DNA from: Mycobacterium sp. ST-F2
Lineage (GTDB): Bacteria > Actinomycetota > Actinomycetes > Mycobacteriales > Mycobacteriaceae
Direction of reading: 5' to 3'
NCBI RefSeq assembly: GCF_001905655.1
Contig: NZ_JMHT01000059.1
Coordinates: 1-46,767 of the forward strand
Length of the DNA: 46,767 nucleotides
The notes under the pieces are model-generated. The model was given only the letters and a program-made list of their open reading frames with translations. It was not told the origin of the DNA and did no database searches. Shown one piece after another: positions 33,110-41,448 of the stretch (its first letter is position 1; each line of letters opens with the position of its first letter). Position numbers and translations under genes: made by a program.

Positions 33110-33329
33110 CTGACCACCGACACACCGGAGAGGACAAGCCGCGCCCACCGATATCGGACCCCGGTAACAAACGCCAAACCTCAAACGTAATTGCAGCAGG
33201 CTGACCGGCACGGCCGACGCCCAACGGTTGTCGAGCGTACGCGCCAAGCTACTGTTGTGTCGCCCAGCATGGGCAGTTTGACCCCGCGAACAGGTGAATT
33301 CCCCTGGATTGTCGGACTCCTATACAACA

Positions 33330-33333
33330 GTTC
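33330..33333. repeat. Right copy of island core (att-like)
   Basis: GTTC, identical to 15485-15488; last bases shared between island and target gene. Confidence 0.7.
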
Positions 33334-33488
33334 AGACTAGCGACAGAATGGTTGGTGATCGTCATCGCGACGGTCGGCTCGCCGGGATGAGTGACCGGCA
33401 TGGTCCCTGCGTGGGCGATGGCGGCGAAGGACAGCGCGGCGGCAATTCCCGTTCCTGCAGCGGCGATACGAGCCGTCGTGATCTTCAT
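33330..33488 (-). pseudogene. 5' part of the split exported-protein gene (right island flank)
   Basis: ATG at 33488 with a good ribosome-binding sequence (ACAGGAG, five bases before). It encodes a signal peptide (KITTARIAAAGTGIAAALSF ... AHA) and the mature start GTMPVTHPGEPTVAMTITNHSVASLN, 53 residues to the core. Beyond 33330 the frame runs into island DNA and stops at 33249. The remaining 107 residues are at 15484-15161. The original gene stood between the DUF5997-like gene and the citrate transporter. Confidence 0.85.
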
Positions 33489-33775
33489 GGCGTCTCCTGT
33501 ACGTGAATGTTGTTATGTGAGAGCCGGTTTGAACCATCTCCCTGACACCGACAACTATTCCGCGACTGGCGACTTTTGAGACTCCCCCGATCAGACGGTT
33601 CACCGGTGGAACCGCTCTCCCACCGATCGGGGGATACACCGGTCCGCCGAACGGCCGGGTGGCAGCACCGAGCAAAACGCACAAAAGCCCGACTAATGCG
33701 TACAAGCTCGTGTTGTGATGCCCACTACACCGACTCTTCTGATGTAGCCCCCATCACACATCCAGGAGAGCACTG

Positions 33776-35164
33776 ATGCTGGTAGCCCTCGGTCTGACCA
33801 TGGTCGCCGCCTTCATGGTGGTCATCATGACCAAACGCGCCACACCGATCGTGGCGTTGATCGCCGTCCCCGTGGTCTTCGGCTTGCTCGCCGGCGCGGG
33901 CACCAAGATCGGGAAAATGATCACCGACGGCATCAAAGACTTGGCGCCCACCGCCGCGATGCTGTTCTTCGCAATCGTGTTCTTCGGCATCATGATCGAC
34001 GTCGGACTGTTCGACCCGGTCATCCGCACCGTGATCCGCGTGGTGGGCCACGATCCGGCGCGGCTGGTGCTGGGCACCGGCGTGCTGGCGGCAATCGTCT
34101 CTCTCGACGGTGACGGCTCGACCACCTTCATCATCACGGTCTCCGCGCTGCTCCCCCTCTACCTCAAACTCGGGGTGAGCCCGGTGGTGCTCACGGTGGT
34201 CGCCGGATTGGCGAACGGCACCATGAACATCGTGCCCTGGGGCGGTCCCACGGCCCGCGCAGCAGCCGCGCTCAAGATTTCCCCCTCCGAGGTTTTCGTC
34301 CCGATGATCCCGTCGCTGATCGTCGGCATCGCCATCGCTCTGGCCTTCGCGTGGCACCTCGGGCTCATGGAGCGCAAGCGCATCGGCTCGATCGTGGTGC
34401 GCGAGCGGGTTCTGGCCGGCGACAGTGTGCTGGCAACGGCGGGCGGCGGCATCGGCCTCGGTCCGGACACCCACGCGGCCACCGGCGCCGGGGGCGAAGC
34501 CTTCGAGGGTGCCGCCGACGATTCGGGCGCCATCTCGGGAGAGTTCGCGCGGCCAAAGCTGTTGTGGTTCAACGCAACCATCACCATCGCGCTGCTCGCG
34601 GTGCTCACCCTGGACATCCTGCCCATCCCCGTGCTGTTCATGATCGCCGCCGCGGTGGCCCTGATGGTGAACTTCCCGCAGGTGGCCGAGCAGCAGGCCG
34701 CGATCACCCGCCATTCGTCGTCGATCGTGTCGGTGGTGGGCATGGTGCTGGCTGCGGCCGTACTGACGGGCGTGTTCAAGGGCACCGGCATGGTCGAGGC
34801 GGTGGCCACCTGGGTCACCAGCATCATCCCCGACTCGATGGGTCCGCACCTGGCCGTGATCACCGGCGTCCTGTCCATTCCGTTCACGTTCCTGATGTCC
34901 AACGACGCCTTCTATTTCGGCATCCTGCCGGTGCTGTCGGAGACCGCGGGCCACTACGGCATCAGCGCAGCCGAAATGGCCCGGGCCTCGATCACCGGCC
35001 AGCCGTTCCACATGCAGAGCCCGCTGGTCCCGGCGATCCTTCTGCTGGTCGCGCTCGCCGGTGTGGGTCTGGCCGACCATCACAAGAAGGTGCTGTGGCG
35101 GGCAGCGGTGGTCTCACTGGCCATGCTCGTGGTGGGCATCGCACTCGGCCAGATCCCGCTCTGA
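33776..35164 (+). CDS. CitMHS-family citrate transporter
   Basis: A 462-residue secondary transporter with about eleven helices, importing citrate (often as a metal-citrate complex) with cations. Family segments include LDGDGSTTFIITVSALLPLYLKLG, GLANGTMNIVPWGGPTARAAAALK and MSNDAFYFGILPVLSETAGHYG. It is followed 33 bases later by a CitA/DpiB-type kinase and its regulator, the standard partner system. The 287 bp before it hold the start of the split exported gene on the other strand and the transporter promoter; a CACATCCAGGAGAG ribosome-binding sequence precedes the ATG. Confidence 0.92.
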   Translation: MLVALGLTMVAAFMVVIMTKRATPIVALIAVPVVFGLLAGAGTKIGKMITDGIKDLAPTAAMLFFAIVFFGIMIDVGLFDPVIRTVIRVVGHDPARLVLGTGVLAAIVSLDGDGSTTFIITVSALLPLYLKLGVSPVVLTVVAGLANGTMNIVPWGGPTARAAAALKISPSEVFVPMIPSLIVGIAIALAFAWHLGLMERKRIGSIVVRERVLAGDSVLATAGGGIGLGPDTHAATGAGGEAFEGAADDSGAISGEFARPKLLWFNATITIALLAVLTLDILPIPVLFMIAAAVALMVNFPQVAEQQAAITRHSSSIVSVVGMVLAAAVLTGVFKGTGMVEAVATWVTSIIPDSMGPHLAVITGVLSIPFTFLMSNDAFYFGILPVLSETAGHYGISAAEMARASITGQPFHMQSPLVPAILLLVALAGVGLADHHKKVLWRAAVVSLAMLVVGIALGQIPL

Positions 35165-35197
35165 CCCACCGAGCGGCGGCCGGCGGACTAGCCTGCA

Positions 35198-36847
35198 ATG
35201 ACCATGCCGAAGATCAGACTGCGCACGCAGATCCTGATCCTGCAAATGGCCATCGTGGCAGCCAGCCTGGCCGCCGGCTTCGGCATCATCATCCACCGCA
35301 CCGACACAGAAACCCGGGCGGAATTCGCCCGCCGCGCGCAGGCCATCGCGGAGACCGTGGCCTCTGATCCAGAGGTCCGCGCCGCCGCAGCCGCGCAATC
35401 GGCGGCACGCCGCGCCGGACATCCCGCCTCCGCGGCGGAGTTGGCAGCGTCCCCGCTCCAGCAGCAGGCCGCGACCATCGCCGCCCGCACCGGCGTGCTC
35501 TTCGTGGTGATCGCCGACAACGCCGGCTACCGCATCGCCCACCCCGACCCGTCACAACTCGACCAGCCGGTGAGCACCGATCCGTCGGCCGTTCTCAGCG
35601 GTGAGGTCGAGCTGACCCAGCAGCAGGGCACGCTCGGCGATTCCGTCCGGGCAAAGGCACCGGTCCGCGGATCGGACGGGTCCGTCGTCGGCCTGGTAAG
35701 TGTGGGCGTACCGACGGACAGCGTGTCCGAGGCCGCCCACCGCAGCCTGGCGCTGCTGATCACGCTCGTGGCAATCGCTCTGGCTGTGGGGATCACCGGC
35801 TCGGCTCTGCTGACCAGACGATGGCGCCGCCTGACCTTGAGCCTGGAGCCTGAGGAGATGGCCGAGCTGATCCGCGAGCAGAACGCGGTACTGCATTCGG
35901 GAGCGGAGGGCGTGGTCGCGATCGATGCCGGCGGGATCGTCCGGGTGATCAACGAGCGGGCGCGAGAGCTCCTCGGAATCACCGCCGGACCCGGCGTGCC
36001 CATCGCCGACCTGGGGCTGACTGCCCGCGTATCCGCGGTGGCAGCCGAACCGACGCCAGTCCCGGTGGCTGCGGCCGTCAACGAGCGAGTGGTGCTGGTG
36101 TCATCGCGTCGTGTACATCGCGACGGTACTGATCTCGGCACGGTGCTCACGGCTGTGGACCGCACCGACATCGAGGCACTCACCCGGGAACTGGACTCGG
36201 TGCAGGCCATGAGCTCGGCGTTACGGGCTCAGCGCCACGAGTGGGCGAATCGCCTGCACGTGGTGACCGGACTGCTTCGAGACGGCCGAACCGCCGAGGC
36301 GCTCGCCTATCTGGATGAGATCACCGGGCGGGACGGCGTGGCGCCGGTGCCCGGTCTCGAGCGCCTGGAAGAGCCGCACCTGCGCGCGTTCGTCGGCGCG
36401 AAAGCGGCGCGTGCGCATGAACGCGGGGTCCTGCTGCGGGTGGGCGATGAGACCACGCTGGTCGGCGCCCTTGCTCATCCGGTGGACACCACCACCGTGG
36501 TGGGGAATCTGCTCGACAACGCCATCGACGCGGCGGCCGAGAACACAGCGCCGGACACACACGTCCCGGTGGTGGAGCTCGATCTGCTGCGCGACGGGCA
36601 TGATCTGGTGATCGTGGTGACCGATACCGGACCCGGCTTCACGGTCGACGATCCCTTCGTGGAAGGGGTCACCACTCGATCCGACCCGACAGTGCCGGGT
36701 GGGCGCGGGATGGGTCTGGCCATTGCCCGGCAAGTGGCGCGCGGACATGGTGGGGATGTCACCGTCGCCGCGCGCGGCGGCACGAGCGGCGAGCCGACGA
36801 CGGTGCTCGCCACAATTCCGGGAGGTGTAGTCGACGATGGCGCATGA
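35198..36847 (+). CDS. Sensor histidine kinase, CitA/DpiB/DcuS type
   Basis: A 549-residue membrane kinase. Helix 1 at about residues 13-33, an outer PAS-like sensor (TDTETRAEFARRAQAIAETVASDPEVR ... RSADGSVVGLVSVG-type core), helix 2 near residue 190, a cytosolic PAS, then the Spo0B-type H-box RHEWANRLHVVTGLLRDG with phospho-His at about residue 347, and the ATPase boxes NLLDNAIDAA, DTGPGF and GRGMGLAIARQVARGHGG. CitA-type sensors detect citrate or C4-dicarboxylates directly. The ATG may be 35198 or 35204. It overlaps the regulator by 11 bases. Confidence 0.92.
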   Translation: MTMPKIRLRTQILILQMAIVAASLAAGFGIIIHRTDTETRAEFARRAQAIAETVASDPEVRAAAAAQSAARRAGHPASAAELAASPLQQQAATIAARTGVLFVVIADNAGYRIAHPDPSQLDQPVSTDPSAVLSGEVELTQQQGTLGDSVRAKAPVRGSDGSVVGLVSVGVPTDSVSEAAHRSLALLITLVAIALAVGITGSALLTRRWRRLTLSLEPEEMAELIREQNAVLHSGAEGVVAIDAGGIVRVINERARELLGITAGPGVPIADLGLTARVSAVAAEPTPVPVAAAVNERVVLVSSRRVHRDGTDLGTVLTAVDRTDIEALTRELDSVQAMSSALRAQRHEWANRLHVVTGLLRDGRTAEALAYLDEITGRDGVAPVPGLERLEEPHLRAFVGAKAARAHERGVLLRVGDETTLVGALAHPVDTTTVVGNLLDNAIDAAAENTAPDTHVPVVELDLLRDGHDLVIVVTDTGPGFTVDDPFVEGVTTRSDPTVPGGRGMGLAIARQVARGHGGDVTVAARGGTSGEPTTVLATIPGGVVDDGA

Positions 36848-37508
36848 CCTTCGGGTTCTTGTGGTGGACGACGACTTCCGCGTCGCCGCGCTGCACGCCT
36901 CGGTGGTGGACACGATGGCCGGGCTGGTGACCGTCGGCTCCGCACGGACCATCGCGGAGGCGGAGGCCATCGTGGCCCGGGCCGACGCGGCGAAGGCGCC
37001 GGTGGACCTGGCGCTGGTCGACGTCTACCTGCCGGACGGCTCCGGCATCGACCTGGTGCGCCGTCTGCGCTGCGACTCATTCATCCTGGGCGCGGCGGAC
37101 GAGGCAGCCAACGTCCGCGCCGGGTTCGCCGCGGGTGCCCTGCAGTACCTGATCAAGCCGTTTCCGAATACGGAATTGGCGCGCCGCCTGGCCGCATACG
37201 CGGCATACCGGCGGATCCTCCATGGCTCACACGTGACGCAGGAGCAGGTTGATTCGGCCGCCGCAGTACTCCGGTCGGAACGACCGGCCGCCAAACGAGA
37301 TGACGCCTCGCTGACCGAACGCCGCATCGTGGCTGCGCTCCGGGAGGCCGGCGAGCCGCTGCTGGCGGACGATATCGCGCAGCGGGTCGGCATCGCGCCG
37401 GCGACCGCACGGCGCTACCTCGCGGATCTGGTGCGGGCCGGCACCCTCACGATGGCCCTGCAGTACGGATCCACCGGCCGGCCCCGCCAGCGGTATGCCC
37501 CCGCATAG
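36837..37508 (+). CDS. Response regulator, CitB/DpiA type
   Basis: A 223-residue regulator. The receiver has acidic DDD at 11-13, phospho-acceptor Asp62 in LVDVYLPDGSG, and Lys in QYLIKPF. The linker is followed by an HTH output domain (SLTERRIVAALREAGEPLLADDIAQRVGIAPATARRYLADLVRAG) of the DpiA/CitB kind. Its start lies inside the kinase gene, so translation is coupled. Expected to activate the citrate transporter gene on citrate sensing. Confidence 0.92.
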   Translation: MAHDLRVLVVDDDFRVAALHASVVDTMAGLVTVGSARTIAEAEAIVARADAAKAPVDLALVDVYLPDGSGIDLVRRLRCDSFILGAADEAANVRAGFAAGALQYLIKPFPNTELARRLAAYAAYRRILHGSHVTQEQVDSAAAVLRSERPAAKRDDASLTERRIVAALREAGEPLLADDIAQRVGIAPATARRYLADLVRAGTLTMALQYGSTGRPRQRYAPA

Positions 37509-38379
37509 CTCCCGCCCTCCGCTGGGCGTCGCCACGTTCAACGTCAACGGGATCCGGGCGGCGCGCCGGCGCGGCTTCGACACCTGGCTCGCCGGGCGGG
37601 AGCTCGACGTGGTGGCCCTGCAGGAGCTGCGCTGCCCGCCCGAGCAGGTCGGCGTGTTCGACGGTTATCACGCCGCAATGGACTGCGGCTCGCTTCCGGG
37701 CCGCAACGGCGTCGCGATCCTGACGCGCGACGCACCGTCGGACGTGCGGACCTGGGTCTCGCATCCGCCGCGTACCCGCGGCCTCGGGGTGTTTGCGAAC
37801 GAGGGCCGGTATCTCGAGGTCGACCTTGCGGGCGCGCCCCTCACCGTGGCGTGCCTCTACCTGCCGAAGGGGGGCCTGCCCGCGCATCTGCAGCGGCCCG
37901 GCAACATGCGCGACCTGCCTGACGGCGGCGTCAAGTACGACCGGAAGATGCGCTTCCTCGGGGCGTTCGCGCGCGAGCTGAGCCGCAACCGCCGGGCGGC
38001 GCTCGCGGCGGGCCGGGAGTTCCTGCTGCTCGGTGACCTGAACCTGGCCCATCTTCGGCACGACGTGACCAATTGGCGGCCCGCGCAGAAGATGGAGGGC
38101 TTCCTTCCCGAGGAACGCGCCTGGCTCGACGCGCAGATCGGGCCACGCACACTCGTCGACGTGGTCCGGACGCTGCACGGTGATCGCCCCGGGCCGCTGT
38201 CCTGGTGGAGCTGGGCCGGCGAGTCGTTCGTCAAGGACGTGGGCTGGCGCATCGATCACCACCTGGCCACGCCGCGGCTCGCACGGACCGCCGTATCGGT
38301 GGCCGTCGACAAGGAAGCCGCACCCGACGCGCGTCTGTCAGACCACGCGCCCGTCGTCGTGCAGTACGCCTTCCCCTGA
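37495..38379 (+). CDS. xthA: Exodeoxyribonuclease III family AP endonuclease
   Basis: A 294-residue Mg-dependent nuclease for abasic-site repair. Family motifs: FNVNGIRAARRRG, LQELRCPPEQV (metal Glu), YLPKGGLP, LLLGDLNLAH (Asp/Asn), WSWAGESF and the terminal SDHAPVVV. ATG 37495 overlaps the response-regulator stop by 14 bases. The link to citrate genes is probably only positional. Length is close to the usual 260-290. Confidence 0.9.
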   Translation: MPPHSSRPPLGVATFNVNGIRAARRRGFDTWLAGRELDVVALQELRCPPEQVGVFDGYHAAMDCGSLPGRNGVAILTRDAPSDVRTWVSHPPRTRGLGVFANEGRYLEVDLAGAPLTVACLYLPKGGLPAHLQRPGNMRDLPDGGVKYDRKMRFLGAFARELSRNRRAALAAGREFLLLGDLNLAHLRHDVTNWRPAQKMEGFLPEERAWLDAQIGPRTLVDVVRTLHGDRPGPLSWWSWAGESFVKDVGWRIDHHLATPRLARTAVSVAVDKEAAPDARLSDHAPVVVQYAFP

Positions 38380-38471
38380 ACGCCGATTACGCGATGAGTT
38401 ATGCGCGAACCGGCTGTCTATCCCTGTGACGGCGCCGGCCTCCAGGCGCCGCAGACCACAGGAGCTCCCTG

Positions 38472-38864
38472 ATGCACGCCATGATTTTCGTCCACCTGCC
38501 CGTCGCCGACGTCGCGCGCTCGCGAAAGTTCTTCTCCGGCCTCGGCTATTCGTTCAACGAGACCTTCAGCAGCGACAACGCGGTAACGCTGGTGCTGGGC
38601 GAGAACCAGTTCGCGATGCTGACGCGGCGCGATGTCTTCGACTCCCTCCACCCGGCCGAGACTGCCGATGCGTCGAAGACGAAAGAGTGCGTCGTGTGCC
38701 TGGCTGTCGACAGCCGTGAGTGCGTGGACAAGCTCGTGGACGGCGCCATCGCCGCAGGCGCGACTGTGGGCGATACCGACGACGAGGACTTCATGTACGG
38801 CCGCAGCTACAACGACCTCGACGGGCACTCCTGGCAGATCTTCGCGATGGAGCCCACCACCTAG
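38472..38864 (+). CDS. VOC/glyoxalase-superfamily protein
   Basis: A 130-residue protein with two beta-alpha-beta-beta-beta halves: MIFVHLPVADVARSRKFFSGLGYSFNETFSSDNAVTLVLGENQFAMLTRRD, then the second half ending SYNDLDGHSWQIFAMEP. Such proteins include lyases, dioxygenases and resistance binders. Only some of the four metal-ligand positions (His8, the final Glu-like position) are apparent, so activity is not predictable. GGAGCTCC ribosome-binding region before the ATG. Confidence 0.82.
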   Translation: MHAMIFVHLPVADVARSRKFFSGLGYSFNETFSSDNAVTLVLGENQFAMLTRRDVFDSLHPAETADASKTKECVVCLAVDSRECVDKLVDGAIAAGATVGDTDDEDFMYGRSYNDLDGHSWQIFAMEPTT

Positions 38865-38952
38865 AAAAAGAACGGCGCCTCCGAATACGTGGTGTCCCGG
38901 TAGTCGAACAACTGACCTCGGCGAATCTTGCCCACCGCTACGATTCCCCACC

Positions 38953-39369
38953 ATGCAGTCAGCACGCGCATCCGACGACGACCTGACGGATAGCCCGATC
39001 GATCCGTCGTGGGTCGTCGAGGGCCAGCCACGGGCACGGTCGCGGCGCTGGCACACCAGTGGCGACTCGGCAGTCGAGTTCTACATCTGGGACTGCTCGG
39101 CCGGAACCTTCGACTGGACCTTCTTCGCCGAGGAGACGGTGCACATCGTCGCCGGTGAGGTCCGCATCGGCGATCCGGAGACCGGAATCTGGCTCCGCCC
39201 TGGCGATTCCGCGGTGTTCGAGGCCGGTACCACCCACCGGTGGCACGTCCCGGACTACGTCCGCAAGCACGCCACCCTGCGTACGCCGCTCCCCAGGCAG
39301 TTGATCCGGGTGTCTCGTGTGGCCGTGCGGACGGCACGTCGCCTGGTTGCGACGATCCGACGGTCCTGA
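38953..39369 (+). CDS. Cupin-domain protein (EutQ/cupin_3-like)
   Basis: A 138-residue protein from ATG 38953. The cupin barrel shows WDCSAGTFDWTFFAEETVHIVAGEVRIGD and LRPGDSAVFEAGTTHRWHVPDYVRK, typical of the DUF861/cupin_3 group, with single Glu and His candidates for metal. The C-terminus is basic and helical. The open frame extends much further left but only as a shadow of the VOC gene. Role unknown; single-gene unit between two convergent neighbours. Confidence 0.78.
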   Translation: MQSARASDDDLTDSPIDPSWVVEGQPRARSRRWHTSGDSAVEFYIWDCSAGTFDWTFFAEETVHIVAGEVRIGDPETGIWLRPGDSAVFEAGTTHRWHVPDYVRKHATLRTPLPRQLIRVSRVAVRTARRLVATIRRS

Positions 39370-39414
39370 TCAAGCTTCGCGCACTGAAAGGGCCAGACCT
39401 TCGGTTCGGTGGCG

Positions 39415-40545
39415 TCACGTGAGCAGGTGACCGGCTTTCAGACCTGAGCCGGTAAGCACTGCGACGACCGTGTCTGCGGCAGTGATCTCTCCGGCCGCCA
39501 GCAGTCGACGCAGCGCCGGCAGGACCTGGGCGCTGGTGGGTTCGACGAACAGCCCAGTCCTGGCGAGCTCCCCTACCGCGGGCAGCAACTCGCCTTCCGG
39601 GACCGCGACGGCAGTCCCTCCGGTGCCCCGGATCGCTTGCAGCACTTCGCGATCCCGCACCGGCTTCGCGATGGCCGTCCCCTCGGCGACGGTCGTCGAC
39701 CAGTGCTTTTCGGCGACCTCGTCCCGGCCCTGCTCGATGGACGCGACGAACGGACAGCAGCTCTCCGGCTGGCTGACGAGAATTCGTGGCACATGGTCGA
39801 TCGCACCGACTCGGTGCAATTCGCCGAATCCGATAGCGCAGCCGAGGACCAGGCTGCCGGCACCGGCAGGAACCAGAACCGCAGTGGGAGCACGGAATCC
39901 GAGGTCTTCCCAGATCTCGTAGGCGATCAGTTTGATGCCCTGCAGGAAGTACGGGTGCCAGTTGTGGCTTGCGTAGAACGTTGTTTCGGCGCGGCGCACG
40001 GCTTCGTCTGCCACGTCCTGCCGGGTGCCGGAGACCAATTCGATATGCGCACCGTGCCACCGGCTCTGGACGATCTTGTTCGGCGAGGTGGCAGCGGGCA
40101 CGAGGATGTGGGCTTCGATCCCCGCTGCCGCGAAGTACGCCGCGACCGAGGATCCGCCGTTGCCACTGGAATCCTCGAGAGCCCGGTCGATCCCCTGGTG
40201 GCGGAGGACGGTCGTCATCACCGAGACGCCGCGGTCCTTGAAGCTGCCGGTCGGGTTCATCGACTCGACCTTCAGTCGGACGTCGATGCCGTCGACGGTC
40301 CGGGTAATCAGCGGTGTCCGCCCCTCACCGAGGGTTACCGGCTCGATGTGCGCCAAGGGATTTGGCAGCGCCGCGCGATAACGCCACTGCGAGTTGACCG
40401 CGGTGTCGATGTGCTCGCGGCCGATGCCCGGCAGCGGTTCGAAGACCAGCGGGCTGCCGTCGTCACCGCACCATCGGGGTTGGTCAGTGGGATACCGGCG
40501 GCCGCTGCGGTCGACCAGGCTCGATCCGACCGTGCTCACGAGCAC
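39415..40545 (-). CDS. Threonine-synthase-like PLP enzyme
   Basis: A 376-residue fold-type II PLP enzyme. The PLP Lys is 103 in NPTGSFKDRG, the phosphate loop SSGNGGSSVAAY, and VAVLTGSGLKAGHL closes the domain. The N-terminus holds a shortened zinc-ribbon-like start (RWCGDDGSPL) and the LGEGRTPL motif. Threonine synthases convert phosphohomoserine to threonine, but this divergent copy, without hom or thrB nearby, could instead act on another amino acid (inference). It lies three bases or so before the diguanylate-cyclase stop on the same strand. Confidence 0.85.
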   Translation of the reverse strand: MLVSTVGSSLVDRSGRRYPTDQPRWCGDDGSPLVFEPLPGIGREHIDTAVNSQWRYRAALPNPLAHIEPVTLGEGRTPLITRTVDGIDVRLKVESMNPTGSFKDRGVSVMTTVLRHQGIDRALEDSSGNGGSSVAAYFAAAGIEAHILVPAATSPNKIVQSRWHGAHIELVSGTRQDVADEAVRRAETTFYASHNWHPYFLQGIKLIAYEIWEDLGFRAPTAVLVPAGAGSLVLGCAIGFGELHRVGAIDHVPRILVSQPESCCPFVASIEQGRDEVAEKHWSTTVAEGTAIAKPVRDREVLQAIRGTGGTAVAVPEGELLPAVGELARTGLFVEPTSAQVLPALRRLLAAGEITAADTVVAVLTGSGLKAGHLLT

Positions 40546-40551
40546 CCCCTG

Positions 40552-41448
40552 TTAGTCCACCTCTATGACATTTCTACCCGCCTGCTTCGCTCGGTACAGA
40601 GCGGCATCGGTGCGCTGGAACCAACTCTCGAATTCTTCGCCCGGCTGCGCCTCCGCGACGCCGAAGCTCGCAGTCACGGACCCAGCGGTGGCGAAATCGT
40701 GGTCGGCGATGTGCGTTCGGAGGGCTTCGGCCACACGATGGGCGTCGGACGCCGAGCAGGCCGGCAGCAATACCGCGAATTCCTCGCCGCCCCACCGACC
40801 GAGCGCATCGATCGAGCGCACGTTCTCCGCCACAAGGGCGGCCAGCTCCACGAGGACGAGGTCGCCGACTCGATGGCCGTACACATCGTTGACTTTCTTG
40901 AAGTTGTCGATGTCGATGAGCAGCATCGAGATCGGATGAACGCCGCGGGCGATGGTGTCACGAAAACGCGTCTCCAAGTGCCCGCGGTTGAAGACGCCGG
41001 TCAGCGCGTCGACGACAGCCATCTGCCGCAGCTCTTCGGTATGCAGACGCAGGATGGCGCGCAGGATCGCAAGGAAGATCACGACGTAGACGAGGAACAA
41101 TGCGATCTCGAGACGACTGTCAGGGGGTCCCTGCCAGTTGGGACGATTGACGTCGGAATCGGGCGCCCACACCAGCAATCCCAGTCGCGAGCACTCGACT
41201 GCAAGTTGGATGGTGATCAATACCAGAATTCGGCGAGTGGAACCGTTCCTGCCGGCACGCGCATACATTGCGACTTCCGCCCCGGCCCACAGCGCCAAGA
41301 CAATTCCGAGGACCACCAGCAGGATCAGACGGCTCCGCTCTTCGCCCCGCAGCACCAACACTTCGACACAGAAGTTGAGTGCAAAAATCAAGGCACACAG
41401 CATTGCCGCCACATCGAGGCTCGGCGCCATTCGCAGATGCAATTTCAT
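40552..41448 (-). CDS. Membrane diguanylate cyclase (GGDEF)
   Basis: A 298-residue protein. Three or four N-terminal helices (DVAAMLCALIFALNFCVEVLVL; LILLVVLGIVLALWAGAEVAMYA; LEIALFLVYVVIFLAILRAI) precede a GGDEF domain with DALTGVFNRGHLE, DIDNFKKVNDVYGH and active site GRWGGEEF. RSID five residues before GGEEF is an allosteric I-site (RxxD), so product feedback is expected. The ATG at 41448 overlaps the stop of the binding-protein gene (TAATG); the longer frame was rejected because it runs inside that gene. Makes c-di-GMP, perhaps under control of the coupled binding protein. Confidence 0.9.
   Translation of the reverse strand: MKLHLRMAPSLDVAAMLCALIFALNFCVEVLVLRGEERSRLILLVVLGIVLALWAGAEVAMYARAGRNGSTRRILVLITIQLAVECSRLGLLVWAPDSDVNRPNWQGPPDSRLEIALFLVYVVIFLAILRAILRLHTEELRQMAVVDALTGVFNRGHLETRFRDTIARGVHPISMLLIDIDNFKKVNDVYGHRVGDLVLVELAALVAENVRSIDALGRWGGEEFAVLLPACSASDAHRVAEALRTHIADHDFATAGSVTASFGVAEAQPGEEFESWFQRTDAALYRAKQAGRNVIEVD

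Larger units (their letters stand above)
15489..33333. mobile_element. 17.8-kb Tn554/RIT-like metal-resistance island
   Basis: Boundaries come from a split gene: codons 1-53 are at 33488-33330 and codons 54-160 at 15484-15161, both on the minus strand, and they rejoin in frame through GTTC. The left end carries three overlapping tyrosine-recombinase genes and a small accessory gene, starting 58 bases inside the edge. The rest is cargo for copper and probably other thiophilic metals, with its own MerR, BlaI/M56 and CmtR-type regulators. There are no plasmid, conjugation or phage genes, so movement would depend on the recombinase module alone. No long terminal inverted repeats, as in Tn554. Both flanks are ordinary chromosomal genes. 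Confidence 0.85.

Noticed and set aside
33249..33329. C-terminal end of the 79-residue frame after the signal peptide
   Set aside because: These residues are read from island DNA beyond the core and are not part of the original protein.
15489..33333. Island as an integrative conjugative element or prophage
   Set aside because: No relaxase, type IV secretion, replication or phage structural genes between the two core copies.
33270..33339. Short plus-strand frame with GEFPWIVGLLYN, like a serine protease start
   Set aside because: It spans the right junction and stops at once; most likely chance.
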